From Bacillus_BD sp963787345 (lineage in GTDB: Bacteria > Bacillota > Bacilli > Bacillales > Cytobacillaceae): DNA of 64,000 nt. Of the stretch, positions 59,855 through 64,000 are shown one piece after another. A model generated the notes under the pieces. That model ran no database searches, was not told the origin of the DNA, and worked only from the letters and a program-made list of their open reading frames with translations. Position numbers and translations under genes: made by a program. The DNA is taken from the NCBI GenBank assembly GCA_963787345.1, contig CAWBCW010000011.1, positions 62,001-126,000 of the forward strand, in the 5' to 3' direction. Position 1 is the stretch's first letter. Each line of letters opens with the position of its first letter.

Positions 59855-60613
59855 ATGCTACAAAAATGTGAGGGAATTATCCTTCGAACGACAGATTATG
59901 GTGAAACTAATAAAATTGTAACACTATTTACCCGTGAATGGGGAAAATATGGAGTGATGGCAAACGGTGCTAAAAAAACAAAGAGCCGATTAGCTGCCAT
60001 CACTCAACCCTTCACGTATGGAAATTTTTTAGTACAAAAAGGCAGAGGGATGGGAAGGCTTCAACAAGGTGAAATCATCACCTCATTACGGTCTATAAAA
60101 GAGGATATTTTCCTAACGGCCTATGCCAGTTTTTTAGTAGAGTTAACAGATCGAAGCCTTGATGAAAATAAAAGCAATCCTTTTTTATTCGAACTGCTTT
60201 TACAATCATTATCCTATTTGAATGAAGGATATGATCCGGAGATTATCAAGAACATTTATGAGATTAAGATGCTTAATGTTCTTGGACTTCATCCCGCATT
60301 AGACCAATGTGCATCGTGTGGAAGTATGGAAGGAACCTTTTCTTTTTCGATTCGAGAAGGGGGGATTCTTTGCCACCGTTGTATCCATATTGATCCATAT
60401 CATTTTAAAATAACACCAGCTGCGGTAAGACTCTTGCGGATTTTTTATTATCTCGATATGAAACGATTAGGAAGTATTTCTGTTAAACCAGAAACAAAGG
60501 CAGAGTTAAAAACAGTGATTGATAGCTATTATGATGAGTATTCAGGTTTATTTTTAAAATCAAAGAAGTTTTTAGAACAAATGAAAATCATGCTGTCAGA
60601 AGTTGACAATTGA
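59855..60613 (+). CDS. recO: DNA repair protein RecO
   Basis: RecO loads RecA onto SSB-coated single-stranded DNA with RecR. The 252-residue protein has an N-terminal OB fold (GIILRTTDYGETNKIVTLF), a helical middle and a zinc motif (CASCG ... CHRC). ATG 59855 follows a weak GGTGTAGG. It lies 29 nt after yqzL. Confidence 0.95.
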   Translation: MLQKCEGIILRTTDYGETNKIVTLFTREWGKYGVMANGAKKTKSRLAAITQPFTYGNFLVQKGRGMGRLQQGEIITSLRSIKEDIFLTAYASFLVELTDRSLDENKSNPFLFELLLQSLSYLNEGYDPEIIKNIYEIKMLNVLGLHPALDQCASCGSMEGTFSFSIREGGILCHRCIHIDPYHFKITPAAVRLLRIFYYLDMKRLGSISVKPETKAELKTVIDSYYDEYSGLFLKSKKFLEQMKIMLSEVDN

Positions 60614-60659
60614 ACTGGTTTTAGCTATTATTCAATTTAAGTAAAATAATCGAATAATC

Positions 60660-60885
60660 ATGTGCTGTGAAAGAAAGGAGTACTTAACGATCTCTATTAG
60701 AAGCGATTCCGGGTTGGTGGAAGCCGGATATAGGGTGTTAAGGAAAGGCATTCTGGAGCATATTGTGTCGTTAGTACACAGATAAAGTGGCTTAAGACTG
60801 GGTAGTTTTAAGCAAATAGGGTGGAACCGCGGGTAAACTCTCGTCCCTATGCTGTTAAAGCATAGGAACGGGAGTTTTTTATTTT
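60660..60885 (+). promoter_or_regulatory. glycine T-box riboswitch upstream of glyQS
   Basis: The conserved T-box sequence AGGGTGGAACCGCGGG is at 60818-60833. Stem I runs from about 60670, and the specifier codon is probably GGC (60747-60749, in AAAGGCATTC), matching tRNA-Gly(GCC). The terminator stem CTCTCGTCCCTATGC/GCATAGGAACGGGAG ends in TTTTTTATTTT (to 60885). Uncharged tRNA-Gly should stabilise the antiterminator and switch on glyQ and glyS. Confidence 0.93.
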
Positions 60886-60915
60886 GGAAAAAAATAAAGA
60901 TTAAAGAGGTGTCAA

Positions 60916-61800
60916 ATGAATATTCAAAACATGATTTTAACGTTGCAAAAGCATTGGTCCGAACAAGGGTGTATTTTGATGCATGCATACGATACGGAAA
61001 AAGGAGCAGGTACGATGAGCCCATATACATTCCTTCGAGCCATTGGACCTGAACCTTGGAATGTTGCGTATGTAGAACCATCACGCCGCCCTGCTGATGG
61101 CCGTTATGGAGATAACCCAAACCGTCTTTACCAGCATCATCAATTTCAGGTCATTATGAAGCCATCTCCAGACAACATTCAAGACCTATACCTTGATTCC
61201 CTTAAAGCTTTAGGAATCGATCTGTTAAAGCATGATATACGCTTTGTTGAAGATAACTGGGAAAATCCATCATTAGGCTGTGCGGGGCTTGGGTGGGAAG
61301 TGTGGCTGGACGGAATGGAGATTACGCAATTCACTTATTTCCAACAAGTTGGCGGACTCGAGTGTAAGCCAGTTTCAGTGGAAATAACTTATGGAATAGA
61401 GAGATTAGCTTCATATATTCAAGATAAAGAAAATGTATTTGATCTAGAGTGGACAGAAGGGTTTACCGTTCGTGATATCTTCGGGCAACCGGAATACGAG
61501 CACTCAAAATATACATTTGAGACATCTGATGTAGACATGTTGTTTCATTTATTCAATATTTATGAGAAAGAAGCTCATAGACAAATGGAAGAGGGGCTTG
61601 TGCACCCGGCTTATGATTACGTGTTAAAGTGCTCACACACATTTAATTTACTTGACGCAAGGGGAGCTATTTCCGTTACAGAAAGAACAGGATATCTTGC
61701 GCGTTGTCGTAGTCTTGCACGTAAAGTGGCAAAAACATTTTATGATGAACGTGAAAAACTTGGATTTCCTATTTTAAAAGTAAAGGAGGAAAATAACTAA
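60916..61800 (+). CDS. glyQ: glycine--tRNA ligase alpha subunit
   Basis: The 294-residue catalytic alpha subunit of the bacterial alpha2beta2 glycyl-tRNA synthetase. Class II motifs include MSPYTFLRAIGPEPW, EPSRRPADGRYG and QHHQFQVIMKPSP. ATG follows AAGAGGTGTCAA. It is preceded by a T-box and overlaps glyS by one base. Confidence 0.98.
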   Translation: MNIQNMILTLQKHWSEQGCILMHAYDTEKGAGTMSPYTFLRAIGPEPWNVAYVEPSRRPADGRYGDNPNRLYQHHQFQVIMKPSPDNIQDLYLDSLKALGIDLLKHDIRFVEDNWENPSLGCAGLGWEVWLDGMEITQFTYFQQVGGLECKPVSVEITYGIERLASYIQDKENVFDLEWTEGFTVRDIFGQPEYEHSKYTFETSDVDMLFHLFNIYEKEAHRQMEEGLVHPAYDYVLKCSHTFNLLDARGAISVTERTGYLARCRSLARKVAKTFYDEREKLGFPILKVKEENN

Positions 61801-63875
61801 TGGCAACAGCAAAAGATATTTTACTTGAAATTGGTTTGGAAGAGCTCCCAGCCCGGTATGTGACAAATTCGATGAACCAGCTTGCGGATAAAGTTCAAGC
61901 ATGGCTCCAATCAAAGAAAATCAACTATCGCACATTGCAGACTTTTTCTACCCCTCGCAGATTAGCGGTTCTTGTCTCAGATGTGGCAGAAGCGCAAGAA
62001 GATGTATCGGAAGAAGCAAAAGGCCCAGCGAAAAAGATAGCGCAAAATGAAGCGGGTGAATGGACAAAAGCAGCAATCGGTTTTACTCGCGGCCAAGGGA
62101 TGACGGTAGATGACATTTATTTTAAGGAAATAAGCGGTGTTGAATATGTGCATGTGAAAAAGTTTATCCAAGGTAAGCCGACAGTAGAGTTACTTCCGGA
62201 ATTAAGTGACATCATTACAAGTCTTCATTTTCCTAAAAACATGCGTTGGGCTGACTATGACTTAAGATACATTCGTCCAATTAAATGGCTAGTTGCTTTA
62301 TATGGCGGAGAAGTCATTCCATTTTCAATTGCAGATGTAAATACATCGGATTGGAGTATGGGACATCGTTTTCTCGGCGGTAAAATCGAGATAACCAATT
62401 CCGCAAACTATGAAAAGCAGATGTTTGATCAATACGTAATTGTTGACCCGATAAAGCGGAAGAATATGATTCTAGAGCAATTGAAACAAGTAGAAGAGTC
62501 AAAAGGATGGGACATCCCTGTTGATGAAGATTTATTAGAGGAAGTGAATAATTTACTTGAATACCCAACCGTTCTTTACGGAGGGTTTGAAGAGGAATTT
62601 TTAGAGTTGCCAGAGGAAGTATTAATTACTTCAATGAAGGAACACCAACGCTATTTTCCGGTGAAATCAAAAGATGGTACATTACTTCCGCAATTTGTAA
62701 CTGTGAGAAATGGCGGATCTGATCATTTAGAAAATGTCGCAAGAGGAAATGAAAAGGTATTAAGAGCAAGACTTTCTGATGCGGACTTTTTCTATCGTGA
62801 AGATCAAAGAACAGATATTGATCATTACTTAAATAAACTAAAGCAAATAGTGTATCATGAAGAAATTGGTACATTAGCGCAAAAGATAGATCGAGTACGC
62901 CGGTTAACGAATATTCTTACAGAGAAATTAGCTTTTTCTGCCGGAGATAAACAAGATGCTGATCGAGCAGCACAAATTTGTAAATTTGATTTAGTTACGA
63001 ATATGGTCAATGAGTTTCCTGAATTACAAGGAACGATGGGTGAAAAGTATGCGCGTCAAAAAGGGGAAAGTGAAGCGGTAGCTGCAGCCATTAACGAACA
63101 CTATATGCCGCGAAATGCAGATGACGTGACACCTGCTTCAGATGTTGGAGCGGTTCTAGCCCTTGCGGAAAAACTGGATACGATCTCTTCCTTTTTTGCG
63201 ATTGGTATGATTCCAAGTGGCTCACAGGATCCATATGCCTTAAGACGTCAAGCCTTAGGAGTTGTGCAAATACTTCTGCATAAAGACTGGGAAATTAATT
63301 TTGAGAACTTCATTCAAGCTTCTTTATCCCTACTTCAAGAGGATGGAAAATTAAAGCAAAGCATCGAAACGGTTACTGATGAACTGGTTGCTTTCTTTAA
63401 ATTACGCGTCAAGCATTTACTGCAAGAAGAGGGGATTCGCTACGATTTAATTGATGCTGTCCTTGGAAATGATTTAGGAGATATTCATGCTTTATTTTTC
63501 CGGGCAAAAGTATTAGAGGCGAATAAAAATGAAGCTGATTTCAAAGAAAATATTGAGGCTTTAAGTCGGATATTAAATATCTCTAATAAATCTGAAAATC
63601 CAGGGGAAGTTAACGTAAGTCTATTTGAGAATGAATATGAGCAGCTTCTCTATGATAAATATTTATCTTTACAGCAACAACTAAGTCAACATGTGAGTGA
63701 AGATAGTTATTTTGATTTGCTTGTCTCAATGAAGCCAGAAATCAATGAATACTTTGATCACATAATGGTTATGGCTGATGATCCTGTGCTCAAACAAAAT
63801 CGCCTAAGTATGATGGTACTAATCGCAAATTTAATTAAAAAGTTTGCCAATGTAAATGATATCGTTGTGAAATAA
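61800..63875 (+). CDS. glyS: glycine--tRNA ligase beta subunit
   Basis: The 691-residue beta subunit carries tRNA-binding domains and an HD-like domain. LEIGLEELPARYV is the conserved N-terminus; EHQRYFPV, LADADFFY-type sequence (LSDADFFYRED) and the C-terminal anticodon-binding-like domain follow. ATG overlaps the glyQ stop (TAATG) with AAAGGAGGA upstream, so the subunits are coupled. A short hairpin (AAGGTG/CACCTT) follows at 63904-63926 without a clear T tail. Confidence 0.98.
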   Translation: MATAKDILLEIGLEELPARYVTNSMNQLADKVQAWLQSKKINYRTLQTFSTPRRLAVLVSDVAEAQEDVSEEAKGPAKKIAQNEAGEWTKAAIGFTRGQGMTVDDIYFKEISGVEYVHVKKFIQGKPTVELLPELSDIITSLHFPKNMRWADYDLRYIRPIKWLVALYGGEVIPFSIADVNTSDWSMGHRFLGGKIEITNSANYEKQMFDQYVIVDPIKRKNMILEQLKQVEESKGWDIPVDEDLLEEVNNLLEYPTVLYGGFEEEFLELPEEVLITSMKEHQRYFPVKSKDGTLLPQFVTVRNGGSDHLENVARGNEKVLRARLSDADFFYREDQRTDIDHYLNKLKQIVYHEEIGTLAQKIDRVRRLTNILTEKLAFSAGDKQDADRAAQICKFDLVTNMVNEFPELQGTMGEKYARQKGESEAVAAAINEHYMPRNADDVTPASDVGAVLALAEKLDTISSFFAIGMIPSGSQDPYALRRQALGVVQILLHKDWEINFENFIQASLSLLQEDGKLKQSIETVTDELVAFFKLRVKHLLQEEGIRYDLIDAVLGNDLGDIHALFFRAKVLEANKNEADFKENIEALSRILNISNKSENPGEVNVSLFENEYEQLLYDKYLSLQQQLSQHVSEDSYFDLLVSMKPEINEYFDHIMVMADDPVLKQNRLSMMVLIANLIKKFANVNDIVVK

Positions 63876-63994
63876 AATAGATGAAAATTTTGCCTATCGA
63901 GTTAAGGTGATAATCTGTTCCACCTTATAAGTGCCCAGAATGTTTTCTAATGATGGATTATGATAGTTAATCTTTTCATTTCTCGAAAATAGTA

Positions 63995-64000
63995 TATAAT
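63995..64000 (+). promoter_or_regulatory. possible -10 box at the right edge
   Basis: The window ends in TATAAT. No good -35 is visible at the right distance. It could belong to the next gene, which in B. subtilis is the regulator ccpN (yqfL). Confidence 0.3.

Noticed and set aside
1..64000. CRISPR array, prophage, IS element, rRNA or tRNA genes
   Set aside because: No regularly spaced direct repeats, no transposase, integrase or phage structural genes, and no recognisable rRNA or tRNA sequence were seen; the repeats present are single palindromic intergenic units.

Overview
The window is a chromosomal segment of an endospore-forming, AT-rich member of the Bacillaceae. Evidence for this is intact sigK, gpr, spoIIP, yqfC/yqfD and sda, a CIRCE-controlled hrcA-grpE-dnaK-dnaJ cluster, a comE late-competence locus, a consensus sigma-W promoter, GGAGG-type ribosome binding sites, and gene order matching two blocks known from Bacillus subtilis (yrr and yqe/yqf). 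No prophage, insertion sequence, CRISPR array, rRNA or tRNA gene was seen. Protein identities come from motifs and remembered family members, not from a database search.

Layout. (1) 1-10.8 kb is the yrr block: the 3' part of alaS, ireB, ruvX, a DUF1292 gene, mltG, a complete tRNA wobble-uridine set (trmR, trhP1, trhP2), greA, a sporulation-type penicillin-binding protein (pbpI) and yrrS. The uridine kinase gene expected before greA is absent. (2) 10.9-18.5 kb handles alanine, sulfur and SAM by-products: ald on the minus strand, then yrrT, mccA, mccB, mtaD and mtnN, facing a short-type ahcY. MtaD next to AhcY makes an S-inosylhomocysteine route for recycling S-adenosylhomocysteine plausible. 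(3) 18.6-21.2 kb holds an uninterrupted sigK, pssA, a frameshifted psd and the checkpoint gene sda, with a DnaA-box cluster upstream of sda. (4) 21.9-27 kb is the yqeG-yqeH-aroE-yhbY-nadD-yqeK-rsfS-yqeM operon, mostly overlapping or closely spaced. (5) 27-36.7 kb has comER, comEA-EB-EC, yqzM, holA, rpsT, gpr, spoIIP and yqxA. (6) 36.9-49.8 kb has lepA, hemW, the heat-shock cluster, prmA, rsmE, mtaB, deoC, rpsU and yqeY. (7) 49.9-63.9 kb has the sigma-W-type nfeD-floA-yqfB unit, yqfC-yqfD-phoH, pgpH-ybeY-dgkA, cdd-era, yqzL-recO and a T-box-controlled glyQ-glyS.

The less ordinary content lies between genes. Three families of short structured repeats recur: a 66-68 bp palindromic element (three copies), a double-hairpin element (two copies, one supplying the last codons and the stop of comEC), and a longer element with AGCGCC/GGCGCT ends (three copies of very different length, one apparently supplying the -35 box of lepA). 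Two intrinsic terminators fold over the ribosome binding site of the next gene (pbpI and yqfC). Several track-style longest reading frames start too early; where a ribosome binding site or family length argued for it, an internal start is used here (for example greA, mccA, mtnN, ahcY, sigK, lepA), and nadD appears to start at CTG.
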